Of a stretch of DNA of 64,000 nt, positions 35,412-45,451 are shown in pieces. The notes beneath the pieces are model-generated. The model had not been told where the DNA came from. It searched no databases and saw only the letters and a list, made by a program, of their open reading frames with translations. The translations under genes were made by a program, and so were the position numbers. Source of the DNA: Bacillus sp. OV322 (GTDB taxonomy: Bacteria; Bacillota; Bacilli; Bacillales; DSM-1321); the NCBI RefSeq assembly GCF_900112495.1, contig NZ_FOMA01000005.1, positions 62,001 through 126,000 of the forward strand, in the 5' to 3' direction. The stretch's first letter is position 1. Every line of letters starts with the position of its first letter.

Positions 35412-35445
35412 AAGGCTGTCGATCCTGCATAGGTTGCAGCCTTTT
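35412..35445 (+). terminator. Orphan terminator-like hairpin
   Basis: AAGGCTG ... CAGCCTT followed by TTC-rich sequence, overlapping the 3' end of an 18-codon frame that has a good GGAGGAGAGG ribosome binding site (ATG at about 35376). Confidence 0.45.
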
Positions 35446-35949
35446 CAATTTTACCTGTTCTATTTGTTTTTTTCTGTCTAAAGCAAGTTGTTTTAGAGCA
35501 ACCAACTAATGTTTGCTCGCCTAACTTCTATCTAATTGATAAATGCTGTGAACTCTCCGATTTTTTTCAGTTACATTAGACTTAACGAAATTGCCTTCTT
35601 TGAGGAAAGTTGCTAGGCACAATTCTACTAAAAAAGTATCCTTATGAATGCTTACATGGTTGCTAATGTATACGCGGGAATGTAAGAGAATTGGTTTTAT
35701 TGTGCAGTCATGATGGGACTAGTAACGGATGGCGACTTTTAGTTCCAGATGGGCTATAAGGATGTGAGTTAGTGGTAGAACCGCAGAGTAAACAAAAAGC
35801 GAAACTTAACTGTCCATGCCAATTGCGACCAAACAATCGGTTATATTGGGCTCATCTGGTGTCTTTGGAATTACCAATTCCGCCATATCATGCGAAATCC
35901 CAATTTCTCAAAGAAAATATCAAAATAAAATGAATTGTCAGCAGATTTC

Positions 35950-35977
35950 TTGACTCCGCTGTTTTAATTCCTATAGT
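35950..35977 (+). promoter_or_regulatory. Sigma-A promoter of the second hyu cluster
   Basis: TTGACT (35950-35955) and TATAGT (35972-35977), 16-bp spacer, about 50 bp before the hyuA2 start. Confidence 0.55.
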
Positions 35978-36025
35978 ATTAGTATGTTATGTGGTATATA
36001 CATAGAGATTAGGGGGCGTAACCAT

Positions 36026-38080
36026 TTGAGCAATTCTTGGCGACTTGGGATTGACATAGGAGGTACATTCACCGATTTAACGGTGTTGGATGAACTGAAT
36101 GGAACGCTGAAAGGTGTAAAAACACCAACCGTTCCATCAGATCCAGCACAGGGGATCGCTAATGGACTCGTTTTGTTAAAAGAAAAAGGCATACAACCAA
36201 GAGACGTGCATTACTTTGCACACGGCACTACCATCGGCCTAAATACTTTAATACAGCGTCGTGGCGAAGCAATTTCTTTATTAGTTACCGAAGGATTCAG
36301 GGATTTACTGAACTTACAGCGATTGCGTTTGCCGATTCCATACGATTTTAGTTCCAGACTTCCGGAACCCCTGATTCCGCGGGAGAGGGTATTCACAGTT
36401 AAAGAGCGACTGCGTCCCGATGGCTCAGTACATACCCCTCTGGATCAGAACAGCCTAGATGAGGCGATTCGTTCTGTAATAGCTTCCGGTGCAGGGGGTG
36501 TCGTAGTCTGCTTTCTACATAGCTACAAAAATCCCGTTCACGAACAGCAGGCCGTAGAGCGGATTCTCGAATTGGCACCAGGACTTGCAGCCAGTGCATC
36601 TTCCGAACTGTGGCCTCAGATGAGGGAATACGAGCGTGCAGCAATGACAGCTGTCAATTCATACATTCAGCCCAATGTTCAGCGATATTTCGAGACATTG
36701 CAGGATCGTCTTCAGGAAGAAGGGGTTGTGGCCCAGCCTTTTATTACACAATCCAATGGCGGAATCATGGATATCGACACCGCAGCGAATGCGCCGGTAA
36801 GGACACTTTTCTCCGGACCAGCCGCAGGAGTGATTGGCGCGGTTCAGGCGGCTCGGTCAGCTGATATAAGTCATGTCATTACATTCGATATGGGTGGTAC
36901 GAGTGCTGATATATCGATCATTGAGCAAGGACAGCCGACCTTTACCCAAATGAACCATCTTGCCGGATTGCCAATCATGCTGCCTTCAGTTTCCATGTAT
37001 TCTGTAGGGGCAGGCGGTGGTTCCGTTGCCTGGATTGATAATGGGGGGCTGTTGAAGGTAGGACCCGAATCGGTAGGGTCTTCACCAGGCCCAGCCTGTT
37101 ACGGACAAGGAGACAAGGCTGCCTTAACGGATGCATATTTGCTCTGTGGGTATATCAATCCGAACAGGTTTGCAGCAGGTAATGTGCAACTCTATCCGGA
37201 ACGTTCCACACAAGCGATTTCACCCATTGCAGATTATCTTGGAACCGACGCACGCGGAGCTGCGGACCGCATGATACAGGTGGCGGTTGCTAACATGTAT
37301 TCCGAATTAAGTGCAGTTATGGAGCAGCATGGATTTGATCCACGTGAATTCAGCCTGCTCGCGTTTGGTGGAGGGGGTCCGGTAACTGCCAACTTCCTGG
37401 CTGAAGAGATCCAGGCACAGAGTGTGCTGGTTCCGCCTAGTCCGGGAACCTTGTGTGCATTAGGTGCATTGACTGCTGATTTCACCTATGACGCGGTACT
37501 CTCCCTTCAGAAAAAGTTTACGGATTTGACTATGGATACACTTGTCCGAGAATACACCCAGCTTACAGACCAGGCACAGGAATGGCTGGCCAAACAGCAG
37601 GTTAACGGACTAGAAGGCAGTACGCTGCATTATTCTGTTGACGCCCGTTATGCTGGACAGGCCTTTGAAATCGAGCTTCCGCTGGATTGGTCCATGCTTA
37701 AAGATTCAACAGGAGAGAGGATAATTGAAGCGTTCCACGAACTTCATCGCAGGCAATATGGCCACAGTGATGCTGCTGCCATTTTGGAGCTAATCAATCT
37801 GCGTGTTCGTCTGGTTGGACATACATTAAAACCTAAGATTGCTTCAGTTCCGGAAACACAAGGAAGTTTAGAGTCAATAGGCGTACGCAGCATACGTTAC
37901 GGTGGACGTGAATATCAGGCAAAGGTATACGCACGAAACGAAATGCTGGCAGGGCACACAATTGATGGCCCTGCAATCGTTGAGCAAGATGATACAACCG
38001 TGCTCGTGCTCTTAGGTTGGTACGGTAGGGTCGATTCAGCCGGGAACCTGATACTGAAACGAAGAGAGGGAAGCGCATGA
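36026..38080 (+). CDS. Second hydantoinase/oxoprolinase subunit A
   Basis: The 684-residue protein is a HyuA homologue clearly divergent from the one at 20255. It has DIGGTFTD (10-17), FDMGGTSADIS in the middle, GAGGGSVAWID and SSPGPACYGQG. TTG 36026 is preferred because AGGGGGCG lies upstream; the frame is open from 35984. It is the first gene of a seven-gene run (hyuA, hyuB, four ABC components, M20 amidase) and overlaps hyuB by four bases. G+C content is visibly higher than in flanking genes. The substrate is probably an N-substituted cyclic amide, hydantoin or lactam. Confidence 0.88.
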   Translation: MSNSWRLGIDIGGTFTDLTVLDELNGTLKGVKTPTVPSDPAQGIANGLVLLKEKGIQPRDVHYFAHGTTIGLNTLIQRRGEAISLLVTEGFRDLLNLQRLRLPIPYDFSSRLPEPLIPRERVFTVKERLRPDGSVHTPLDQNSLDEAIRSVIASGAGGVVVCFLHSYKNPVHEQQAVERILELAPGLAASASSELWPQMREYERAAMTAVNSYIQPNVQRYFETLQDRLQEEGVVAQPFITQSNGGIMDIDTAANAPVRTLFSGPAAGVIGAVQAARSADISHVITFDMGGTSADISIIEQGQPTFTQMNHLAGLPIMLPSVSMYSVGAGGGSVAWIDNGGLLKVGPESVGSSPGPACYGQGDKAALTDAYLLCGYINPNRFAAGNVQLYPERSTQAISPIADYLGTDARGAADRMIQVAVANMYSELSAVMEQHGFDPREFSLLAFGGGGPVTANFLAEEIQAQSVLVPPSPGTLCALGALTADFTYDAVLSLQKKFTDLTMDTLVREYTQLTDQAQEWLAKQQVNGLEGSTLHYSVDARYAGQAFEIELPLDWSMLKDSTGERIIEAFHELHRRQYGHSDAAAILELINLRVRLVGHTLKPKIASVPETQGSLESIGVRSIRYGGREYQAKVYARNEMLAGHTIDGPAIVEQDDTTVLVLLGWYGRVDSAGNLILKRREGSA

Positions 38081-40041
38081 AGACAGATCCAGCTACATTA
38101 GAAATTATGCGCAGTTATTACAATGCCATAGCTGCAGGGATGGGGCACGTCATTGAACGAACATCGTTTACGACATTCGTCAAGGAATCAGCAGATTTTG
38201 CAACTGCTTTGGCTACACCGGATGGTGAGTTTTTTGTATACCCGAAGACCGTTGGAGTGACAATCTTTCTAGGTCTTAGCCTTAAACGGGCAGCTGAAGC
38301 GTGCGAGCCTCTTGAACCGGGGGATATCGTTATTACGAACGAGCCTTATTCGACAGACGGATTGGCCACCCATTTGCCTGATGTCCATGTATTTAAACCA
38401 ATTTTTGTGAATGGGGAACTAATTTCATACGCTTGGGCTTTTGTTCACTGCAGTGACGTAGGTGGCCTAGTTCCATCCAGCATTTCACCTGAGGCCACAG
38501 ATATTCACCAGGAAGGCTTACGGATTCCACCTGTTAAGCTGTATAAGCGTGGGAAACCGAATGCTGACGTCCACACCTTCCTTAATGCCAACAGCCGGTC
38601 CCCTCAGCTGAACCTGGGTGATTTTAACGCGATGGTTGCAGCCGTCAATACGGCAGAGCAGCGCATGCTCACCCTAGTGTCCAAATTTGGTGTAAAGGCA
38701 GTCAAGGATAGCATGGAGGACCTTATGGATCAGGGAGAGCTTCGTGCTCGCAAGGTTATTGAAGAGATCCCTGATGGTACTTATGAATTCGCTGATTACT
38801 TGGATGATGACATGCTATCAGACACTCCTATTCGTCTTGCAGTGTCAGTTAAGGTCAGTGGGGGAGATATAACCCTCGATTTCTCGAACTCGGACCCACA
38901 GGTCAGAACGGCATTTAATCTTGTCACGAATGGTAAAAAACATTCATTCCTATTCCAGGGTCTAATCAATTATATTATCAGCTCAGACCCATTTATTCCG
39001 GTCAATGGGGGCATTACGCGCCCTATCTCAGTGATCGCTCCGGCTGGTACGCTGGTCAATCCGGTGTATCCGGCTGCGGTAGGTGTTCGTCATACCATAA
39101 CCATGCGTCTTTATAATGCAGTGTTGGGCGCACTGGCGAAAGCCATTCCGTATGGAATCCCTGCAGCGGGTGCTGGACAGTCGGCTATCGTCGTCCTGTC
39201 AACCCCGGATGTCCAAAATGGTACCCGGAACATGGCGGTTGTACAGCCTATGGGCGGAGGAGGCGGTGGTCAGAGTAATATGGACGGGGCAGATGGCATA
39301 GACCATGCTTCCGGATTTTTGCGAAACACTCCAATCGAGAGTCTGGAGCAGCATATCCAGGTCCTTGTACATAAATACGAACTGCTTGAGAATACCGCAG
39401 GAGCCGGACTCCATCGCGGGGGTCACGCCATTCGCCTGGACTTTGAAATTATGGAAGAAGGTTCGATTGTGACAGCGCGTGGGATGGAGCGTCTCCGTTT
39501 TCACCCTTGGGGGCTGGCTGGAGGCCGTGCAGGCTCTCTAGGCAAAGTTCAGATGAATCCTGGTCGGGAAGATGAGAGGGACCAACCAAAAATAAGTGTG
39601 CTTCACCCAAAACCTGGGGATATCGTCAGCATACATTCACCGGCTGGCGGCGGATGGGGAAATCCTTTTGAACGTACGCCAGAAGAGGTGTTGACCGAAG
39701 TTCGTTCCGGTCTCCTCGGTTTACAGGAGGCTGAAGAGCTATATGGAGTAATACTCCTGTCTCAAGACGGTGAGTTGTCGGTAGATCAAGAGGGCACTCA
39801 ACGTGTAAGAGCGGCTCAGCCTGAACAAGGTGAGTTTTGGGATTTCGGTAACGCACGTACTGCCTATGAACAGGTTTGGACGCCTGAAGCCAGCAATCAG
39901 CTAGCCCGGTTGCTTCAGCAATTGCCTCCTACCCAACGAGCGGTCCGAAAGCAGCTTGTTCATGACCGTGCATCTTCAGAGTTGAAAAACATCCCGCTTA
40001 CAGCTGGTGCGGTTGATAAGCTGTGGGCTAAGCTTCTATAA
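38077..40041 (+). CDS. Second hydantoinase/oxoprolinase subunit B
   Basis: The 654-residue HyuB homologue shows NEPYSTDGLATHLPDVHV, a metal-site-like FVHCSDVGG, and the C-terminal SPAGGGWGNPFERTPEE. It overlaps hyuA2 (ATGA) and forms its complex partner. It is about 60 residues longer than the 22330 copy through a C-terminal extension (after RTPEEVLTEVRSGLLGL) absent from the first copy. Confidence 0.88.
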   Translation: MKTDPATLEIMRSYYNAIAAGMGHVIERTSFTTFVKESADFATALATPDGEFFVYPKTVGVTIFLGLSLKRAAEACEPLEPGDIVITNEPYSTDGLATHLPDVHVFKPIFVNGELISYAWAFVHCSDVGGLVPSSISPEATDIHQEGLRIPPVKLYKRGKPNADVHTFLNANSRSPQLNLGDFNAMVAAVNTAEQRMLTLVSKFGVKAVKDSMEDLMDQGELRARKVIEEIPDGTYEFADYLDDDMLSDTPIRLAVSVKVSGGDITLDFSNSDPQVRTAFNLVTNGKKHSFLFQGLINYIISSDPFIPVNGGITRPISVIAPAGTLVNPVYPAAVGVRHTITMRLYNAVLGALAKAIPYGIPAAGAGQSAIVVLSTPDVQNGTRNMAVVQPMGGGGGGQSNMDGADGIDHASGFLRNTPIESLEQHIQVLVHKYELLENTAGAGLHRGGHAIRLDFEIMEEGSIVTARGMERLRFHPWGLAGGRAGSLGKVQMNPGREDERDQPKISVLHPKPGDIVSIHSPAGGGWGNPFERTPEEVLTEVRSGLLGLQEAEELYGVILLSQDGELSVDQEGTQRVRAAQPEQGEFWDFGNARTAYEQVWTPEASNQLARLLQQLPPTQRAVRKQLVHDRASSELKNIPLTAGAVDKLWAKLL

Positions 40042-40071
40042 AAAAATTACTAAAAAAGGTGGTTAATGGAG

Positions 40072-41184
40072 ATGAACAAGAGAAAGAAATTTACATTTAG
40101 CGCATTGTTGTTAAGCTTGACCATGATGGTGTCGGCATGTGGAAATCAGTCAAGCTCAAACGACGTATCGTCCAGTGGAAAGCCTCCGAAAACAGACAAG
40201 GTTGTTATTGGTGTGTCCGGCGGTGACTGGGAGAAGAATATTCGTAAAGCTGCACTGGACAAATTTGAGAAGGATACTGGGATTGATGTGGAAGTGGTAA
40301 CCGGAACGGATGCGGAATGGTTCCCTAAATTAAAGGCAGGCAATGGTAATAATGCGCCTTATGATGTGCTGATCCTTCAACCTGATACGATTCAGCGTGC
40401 GTCAGATTCAAATCTACTTGAGGCGCTGGACACAAAGAATGTACCTAATGTGGGAGATTTGTACCCATCCGTCCAGAAACGATTCACAAAGGCAGGCAAG
40501 GTTTATGCAGCGGGCTTCAGTATGGGGCAGCTTGGCATCATTTACCGTAAGGACCTTGTGAAGACACCTCCAACGAAATGGACGGACCTCTGGAATCCAG
40601 AATATAAGGGTCATGTGGCTGTCTCTTCACCGACCTATTCTGCCGGCCTGCAGTTCTTCTCCGGTCTCGTGAATGCCCTTGGTGGGGAAGTGAGCAATAA
40701 GGCTGATGTCGATAAGGCATTCGATAAGCTATCTGATTTGAAAAAAAACGCAGTTGCTTTTCCTGATAATTCAGGCACAATCCAGACATTGCTGGAGAGA
40801 GGGGATGCTTCGGTTGTGCCCTTCTGGGACGGTCGTGCGTTTGCGATGCAGGATGCGGGTCTTGACGTAGGATTTGCATATCCCGAGGACGGTCCCGTTG
40901 CAGCGGTCGCTAGCTGGGCCATTCCTAAGGGAAGTAAAAACCTTGCCAATGCCTATAAGCTGGTCGATTATCTATCCAGTCCGGATACACAAAAAGCCTT
41001 CTCTGACCTTTCGCTATATGGCATGACGAATAAGAATGTCCAATATAGTGGTAGTCTGAAGAAAAGGGTCAAGGTGAGCGAGGAAGACTACAAAAAACTG
41101 ACTTGGGTTGACTATACAACAGCAACGCCAAATTTAGCGAATTGGACTGACCGGTGGAATCAAGCACTAGGTGGAGGAAAATGA
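40072..41184 (+). CDS. ABC transporter solute-binding lipoprotein (PotD/spermidine-putrescine type)
   Basis: The 370-residue precursor has a lipoprotein signal (basic MNKRKK, hydrophobic core, lipobox VSAC with Cys23). The mature part resembles polyamine/Fe-type binding proteins (VVIGVSGGDWEKNIRKAALD, YDVLILQPDTIQ, WDGRAFAMQDAG). It would deliver substrate to the permeases encoded next. ATG 40072 follows AAGGTGG at 9 bp; ATG 40066 is too close. It overlaps the ATPase gene by four bases. The substrate is inferred from the hyuAB context rather than from binding residues. Confidence 0.88.
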   Translation: MNKRKKFTFSALLLSLTMMVSACGNQSSSNDVSSSGKPPKTDKVVIGVSGGDWEKNIRKAALDKFEKDTGIDVEVVTGTDAEWFPKLKAGNGNNAPYDVLILQPDTIQRASDSNLLEALDTKNVPNVGDLYPSVQKRFTKAGKVYAAGFSMGQLGIIYRKDLVKTPPTKWTDLWNPEYKGHVAVSSPTYSAGLQFFSGLVNALGGEVSNKADVDKAFDKLSDLKKNAVAFPDNSGTIQTLLERGDASVVPFWDGRAFAMQDAGLDVGFAYPEDGPVAAVASWAIPKGSKNLANAYKLVDYLSSPDTQKAFSDLSLYGMTNKNVQYSGSLKKRVKVSEEDYKKLTWVDYTTATPNLANWTDRWNQALGGGK

Positions 41185-42272
41185 TTGGAATCCACATCGA
41201 TGATGTAAGCAGACAGTTTGGAGATTTTACCGCTTTGGAGCAGGTTCAGCTTCAGGTTCGGCAGGGAGAATTCTTCTCTCTGCTGGGTCCCAGCGGATGC
41301 GGTAAAACAACTCTACTTAACATGATAGCCGGCTTTCTTGATCCGACAACCGGGCGTATTTTAATAGGGGATGAGGATGTAACAGGACTTCCACCTTACC
41401 GTCGGGGATTGGGCATTGTTTTTCAGGACTATGCCTTATTCCCCCATTTAACTGTATTTGACAATGTGGCCTATGGTTTACAGATTCGCAAGCAGTCCAA
41501 GAAAGACATCAAGAGGCGTGTGGAGGAAGTATTGGCCCTGGTACAGCTCGCATCAATGGGTAACCGACGTCCGCACCAACTAAGCGGTGGGCAGCGACAG
41601 CGGGTGGCGATTGCGCGTGCCCTCGCAATCGAACCTTCTGTCCTTTTGCTGGATGAGCCCCTTAGCAACCTGGATGCCAAGCTCCGAAAGGAAATGCAGA
41701 CAGAGCTTCGCTCGATTCAGCAGAGAACCGGCGTCACGACCATCTTGGTAACACATGACCAGGAGGAGGCGCTTAGCCTATCCGACCGAACCGGCATTCT
41801 CGGTGATGGCAAGCTGCAGCAGGTCGGCACTCCGCTAGAGGTATACCGCCGACCGGCGAATCGCTTTGTCGCCGACTTTATCGGGCAGGTGAACTTGATT
41901 CAGGCACGCAAGTCCTTAGACTCTGGCCGTCATATCGCTTTAGATTATGAGACATCAGCCGGTGTTCCGCTCGTTCTGGAGAGCGCATCACCAACTGATT
42001 ATGAATCAAATTTGTACATGGTCCGACCTGAGCGGATAAAGATATCTATGACGTCCGGCGGATCTAGAGAAGCTAACTGGGCACCAGGCCTCATTTCTCA
42101 TGTGGGATACGCTGGAGATCAGGTTAGGTTGAAGGTCCATCTGGAGGGAAAAGGTGAACTACAGGTGGTCGCTTCTGATCTGATGTTCCCGTCACTTCCG
42201 GCACCTGGAGACGCTTGTGAATTATTCTGGGATGCAGAGGATGTTATCGCTCTCCCGCAGGAGGGAGTGTAG
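41181..42272 (+). CDS. ABC transporter ATP-binding protein (PotA-like)
   Basis: The 363-residue ATPase has Walker [10 protein letters not shown] (36-44), signature LSGGQ (134-138), Walker B LLLDEP (155-160), the switch histidine in VTHDQEEA, and a C-terminal TOBE-type domain, as in PotA/UgpC-type importers. ATG 41181 overlaps the upstream gene (GGAGGAAAATG), indicating coupling. It energises uptake with the two permeases. Confidence 0.92.
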   Translation: MIGIHIDDVSRQFGDFTALEQVQLQVRQGEFFSLLGPSGCGKTTLLNMIAGFLDPTTGRILIGDEDVTGLPPYRRGLGIVFQDYALFPHLTVFDNVAYGLQIRKQSKKDIKRRVEEVLALVQLASMGNRRPHQLSGGQRQRVAIARALAIEPSVLLLDEPLSNLDAKLRKEMQTELRSIQQRTGVTTILVTHDQEEALSLSDRTGILGDGKLQQVGTPLEVYRRPANRFVADFIGQVNLIQARKSLDSGRHIALDYETSAGVPLVLESASPTDYESNLYMVRPERIKISMTSGGSREANWAPGLISHVGYAGDQVRLKVHLEGKGELQVVASDLMFPSLPAPGDACELFWDAEDVIALPQEGV

Positions 42273-42275
42273 TAC

Positions 42276-43154
42276 ATGGCTCATCAAACAGCTGAAAAGC
42301 GTACCAATTCCTTCTACTGGCTGATGCTCACACCATCCTTGCTGTTCCTGCTAGCCTTTCTGGTGGTTCCTTTTATCATGTTGATCGTTTTGAGCTTCCG
42401 TGAGGTAGACAGCCTTTTAAATGTTCTGCCTTCATACAGTATCCATAATTATATTGAGGTGTTTACTTCATCGTCTTATCTGACTACGATTCGAACAACG
42501 CTTGGCGTAGCGGCGTTGACAACAGTCATTGTGCTGCTTGCAGCGTACCCTGCGGCGTATCTGTTGGTAAGGACACCGTACAAGGGATTGCGAACACTGT
42601 TTTATATTCTTTTAATCTCCCCACTCTTAACGAGTGTGGTCATTCGTACGTTTGCCTGGATCGTGATTCTGGCACAGAACGGACTTTTAAATGAGGTACT
42701 TTTGAAGCTGCATTTGATAGATAAACCTCTAACCGTGTTGTGGAGTATGAAGGCGGTTATTATCGCATACGTACAGGTGATGCTGCCGTTCGCTGTTCTG
42801 CCGATTGCCACGTCCATGGGGGAGATTCAGCCGAAGTTGCGTGAAGCATCCATGAGCCTCGGGGCAGGCAGGATACGCACATTCTTCAAGGTTACGTTTC
42901 CACTCACGTTCCCTGGCATGCTTTCTGGTGCGGCCATTGTGTTCTCGCTCGCAGCTGGAAGCTATATTACGCCTTTATTGGTAGGTGGACGATTGCAGCC
43001 GTTGTTGCCGCTATCGATTTATCAGCAGACTGTTCAGGTGTTCAATATGCCATTCGCAGCTGCCCTGGCAATCACTTTGCTCGCAATGGTAGCTATTGTG
43101 GTTGGACTGATTAGTTGGATTTCCAAGAGATGGGAGGCGAGGCTCCATGACTGA
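42276..43154 (+). CDS. ABC transporter permease (PotB-like)
   Basis: The 292-residue inner-membrane permease has six predicted segments and the ATPase-coupling EAA loop (EASMSLGAGRIRTFFKVTFP). It begins three bases after the ATPase stop with GGAGG upstream and overlaps the next permease by eight bases. Confidence 0.9.
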   Translation: MAHQTAEKRTNSFYWLMLTPSLLFLLAFLVVPFIMLIVLSFREVDSLLNVLPSYSIHNYIEVFTSSSYLTTIRTTLGVAALTTVIVLLAAYPAAYLLVRTPYKGLRTLFYILLISPLLTSVVIRTFAWIVILAQNGLLNEVLLKLHLIDKPLTVLWSMKAVIIAYVQVMLPFAVLPIATSMGEIQPKLREASMSLGAGRIRTFFKVTFPLTFPGMLSGAAIVFSLAAGSYITPLLVGGRLQPLLPLSIYQQTVQVFNMPFAAALAITLLAMVAIVVGLISWISKRWEARLHD

Positions 43155-43977
43155 CAATACAGGTAAACGAGGTAGCTCACGTAGACAGCATAAATTCTCC
43201 GCGTTGACTACCTTGATATGGATTGCAGGCATAATCGTCTATCTGTTTCTGATTTCGCCTATTCTTGTCATCGTTCTGTCCGCCTTCAGCCCAACCGAGT
43301 ATCCGACTTTTCCGCCACAGTCATTTTCGGTACGATGGTTTACCGCTGTGTTCCAGAATAGTGATTGGTGGGATGCTCTACGGGTTAGCCTTATCTTGCT
43401 GTTGATTGTGACCCCACTTACGGTTCTACTAGGTACAGCAGCGGCTTATGGATTGGGAAGATTGAAATTCAGAGGACGGGAAGCCATTCAATCCTTAATG
43501 CTATCACCACTTATGATTCCGCAAGTCGTGCTCGGCATTGCACTTCTGTATGAATTCACCAGTCTGGGCATTATGAATTCCCTAACAGGGCTTGTTATCG
43601 GTCATATGGTAGTAGCATTTCCTTATGTAGTGAGAGTTATCAGCGTGAGTGTGACCGGACTTGACCCAAAACTGGAGTCGGCGTCCATGAGCTTAGGCGC
43701 AGGAAGATGGACTACATTCCGAAGAGTTACGCTTCCCTTGATCAAACCGGGTATCATTGCAGGTACGGTTTTTTCTGTAGTGGAATCCTTTGGAGAGGTC
43801 TCGGTCAGTCTGTTTGTGTCGTCACCAGGCAACATTACGATACCTGTTCGGATATTCAGCTATATAGACCAGACATTTGACCCATCGGTAAATGCGATTT
43901 CGGTGCTGTTCATTGCCGTTGCCGTCATAGCACTGATTATTATTGATAAAACGGTCGGCTTAACGAAAGTGATGTAA
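43147..43977 (+). CDS. ABC transporter permease (PotC-like)
   Basis: The 276-residue second permease has six segments and the EAA loop ESASMSLGAGRWTTFRRVTL. With the PotB-like protein it forms the channel of the importer. ATG 43147 follows GGGAGGCGAGG. A hairpin with T-rich end lies at 44013-44053, before the amidase gene. Confidence 0.9.
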   Translation: MTDNTGKRGSSRRQHKFSALTTLIWIAGIIVYLFLISPILVIVLSAFSPTEYPTFPPQSFSVRWFTAVFQNSDWWDALRVSLILLLIVTPLTVLLGTAAAYGLGRLKFRGREAIQSLMLSPLMIPQVVLGIALLYEFTSLGIMNSLTGLVIGHMVVAFPYVVRVISVSVTGLDPKLESASMSLGAGRWTTFRRVTLPLIKPGIIAGTVFSVVESFGEVSVSLFVSSPGNITIPVRIFSYIDQTFDPSVNAISVLFIAVAVIALIIIDKTVGLTKVM

Positions 43978-44012
43978 CCGGAAGTCTATATTATTGTACT
44001 AGATTAATGATA

Positions 44013-44053
44013 AGGGCCAGGTAAACCGTGCAATCCGGGAGCCTGGTCTCTTT
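44013..44053 (+). terminator. Partial terminator between the ABC genes and the amidase
   Basis: AGGGCCAGG ... CCTGGTCTCTTT, a stem with a 20-base loop. It may reduce but not abolish readthrough into the M20 gene. Confidence 0.5.
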
Positions 44054-44074
44054 AATAGATTAGGAGGATATTTT

Positions 44075-45259
44075 ATGACACTTACAGCATGGATAAATCA
44101 GGCTGATCGGATTCAGGAACAGGTAGTGGAGTGGCGCAGACATTTTCACCGCTTTCCGGAATTATCATTTCAGGAAGTTAAGACATCGGCTTATATAGCT
44201 GAGCAGTTAGAGAGTTTTGGCAATCTGCAAGTATCGCGGCCAACACCAACCAGTGTGGTGGCGCGTCTGCTTGGAACCCGGCCTGGAAAATCCTTGGCGC
44301 TCCGGGCAGACATTGATGCGCTTCCTATACAGGAGGAGAATACGTTTGAATTTGCGTCACAGCATCCTGGAATCAGCCATGCCTGCGGTCACGACAGTCA
44401 TGCTGCCATGCTTCTTGGTGCGGCCAAGATCCTGTCCGGCCGACAGGAGGAGATTGCGGGCGAGATACGATTTATCTTCCAGCATGCAGAGGAACAAGTG
44501 CCGGGAGGAGCGCAACAGTTAGTGGAGGCAGGGGTTTTAGGTGGAGTGGATGCAATTTACGGTCTGCACTTGGTCTCCTGGTTACCAACTGGACAGATAG
44601 GAGTTATTGATGGTCCAGCAATGGCTGGGAATGACGCTTTCGAAATTACGGTTCGTGGAAGTGGAGGCCATGCCGCCTACCCACATGAGGCTGTTGATGT
44701 TATCTCGATTGCGGGACAGCTGATAACCAATCTTCAACATATTGTCGCGCGCCGGCTTGATCCACTTGATAATGCGGTGCTTTCGCTTACCCAGATTCAT
44801 GGTGGAACTTCATATAACTCTTTTCCGGAAGAACTTAAGATTAATGGTACCTTTCGGGCCTTTGATCAGGGAGTACGCAAAAGAATGCCTGAAGTTATCC
44901 GACAGATTATAGAAGGTGTAGGAGGAGCCCACGGCGCATTGTGTGAATTGGACTACCAGTATGGGTACCATCCGTTAATCAATGACAAATCACTGGTGGA
45001 TGATGTCAGGGAAGTGGCCGCTGGATTCTTCGGTAAAGATCGTGTTAAGGAAATGAAGCCGGTACTTGGCTCCGAGGATTTCTCTGCATACCAGCAGAAA
45101 GTGCCTGGGGCATTCATTTATATCGGTTCCAACAACGAAGAGAAGGGAAGCCATTATCCGCATCATACCCCTCGGTTTACAGTGGATGAGGAAGGAATGG
45201 AAACTGGTCTGAAGCTTCTAATATTACTTGTGGACAAGTGGAATAAACTATATTCGTAG
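44075..45259 (+). CDS. M20-family amidohydrolase (hippurate hydrolase/N-acyl-amino-acid amidase type)
   Basis: The 394-residue metallopeptidase-like amidohydrolase has candidate metal ligands Cys104 and His106 (HACGHDSHAAM), Glu139/140 (QHAEEQVPGG), His165 (YGLHLVSW) and a late His in the GSEDFSAYQ/HHTPRF region. This subgroup (IAA-amino-acid hydrolase/hippuricase/N-acetyl-diaminopimelate deacetylase-like) cleaves amide bonds of N-acyl amino acids. Its position after hyuAB and the importer suggests hydrolysis of the ring-opened product. TAGGAGG precedes ATG 44075. Confidence 0.88.
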   Translation: MTLTAWINQADRIQEQVVEWRRHFHRFPELSFQEVKTSAYIAEQLESFGNLQVSRPTPTSVVARLLGTRPGKSLALRADIDALPIQEENTFEFASQHPGISHACGHDSHAAMLLGAAKILSGRQEEIAGEIRFIFQHAEEQVPGGAQQLVEAGVLGGVDAIYGLHLVSWLPTGQIGVIDGPAMAGNDAFEITVRGSGGHAAYPHEAVDVISIAGQLITNLQHIVARRLDPLDNAVLSLTQIHGGTSYNSFPEELKINGTFRAFDQGVRKRMPEVIRQIIEGVGGAHGALCELDYQYGYHPLINDKSLVDDVREVAAGFFGKDRVKEMKPVLGSEDFSAYQQKVPGAFIYIGSNNEEKGSHYPHHTPRFTVDEEGMETGLKLLILLVDKWNKLYS

Positions 45260-45451
45260 GGAAACCATGTACTAGCCTAAAACGCACATGGAAATGTGCT
45301 CAGGAATTTACGTGTCATTAAAATTCATGCATGAGGCTTTTCGTATTAGAAAACAAAAAAATCAGAAAAATAGAGCTGAGAACCTCCCTTTATTCATATC
45401 GGGTATACACAGTGGATGGTCGGTAATACTTCAGCAAAAGTTAGAGTTTTC

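Larger units (their letters stand above)
34421..36025. other. Long decayed intergenic region
   Basis: No intact gene is seen. It contains a GntR operator (34545), two cre-like sites (34599, 34631), an orphan AAGGAGGTG ribosome binding site (about 34665) with no usable frame, an IS1182-like transposase relic (34860-35048), an 18-codon frame from about 35376 running into a hairpin (35412-35445), and a minus-strand coding scrap ending at 35806 (ISHDMAELVIPKTPDEPN). A promoter for hyuA2 lies at 35950-35977. Confidence 0.55.
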
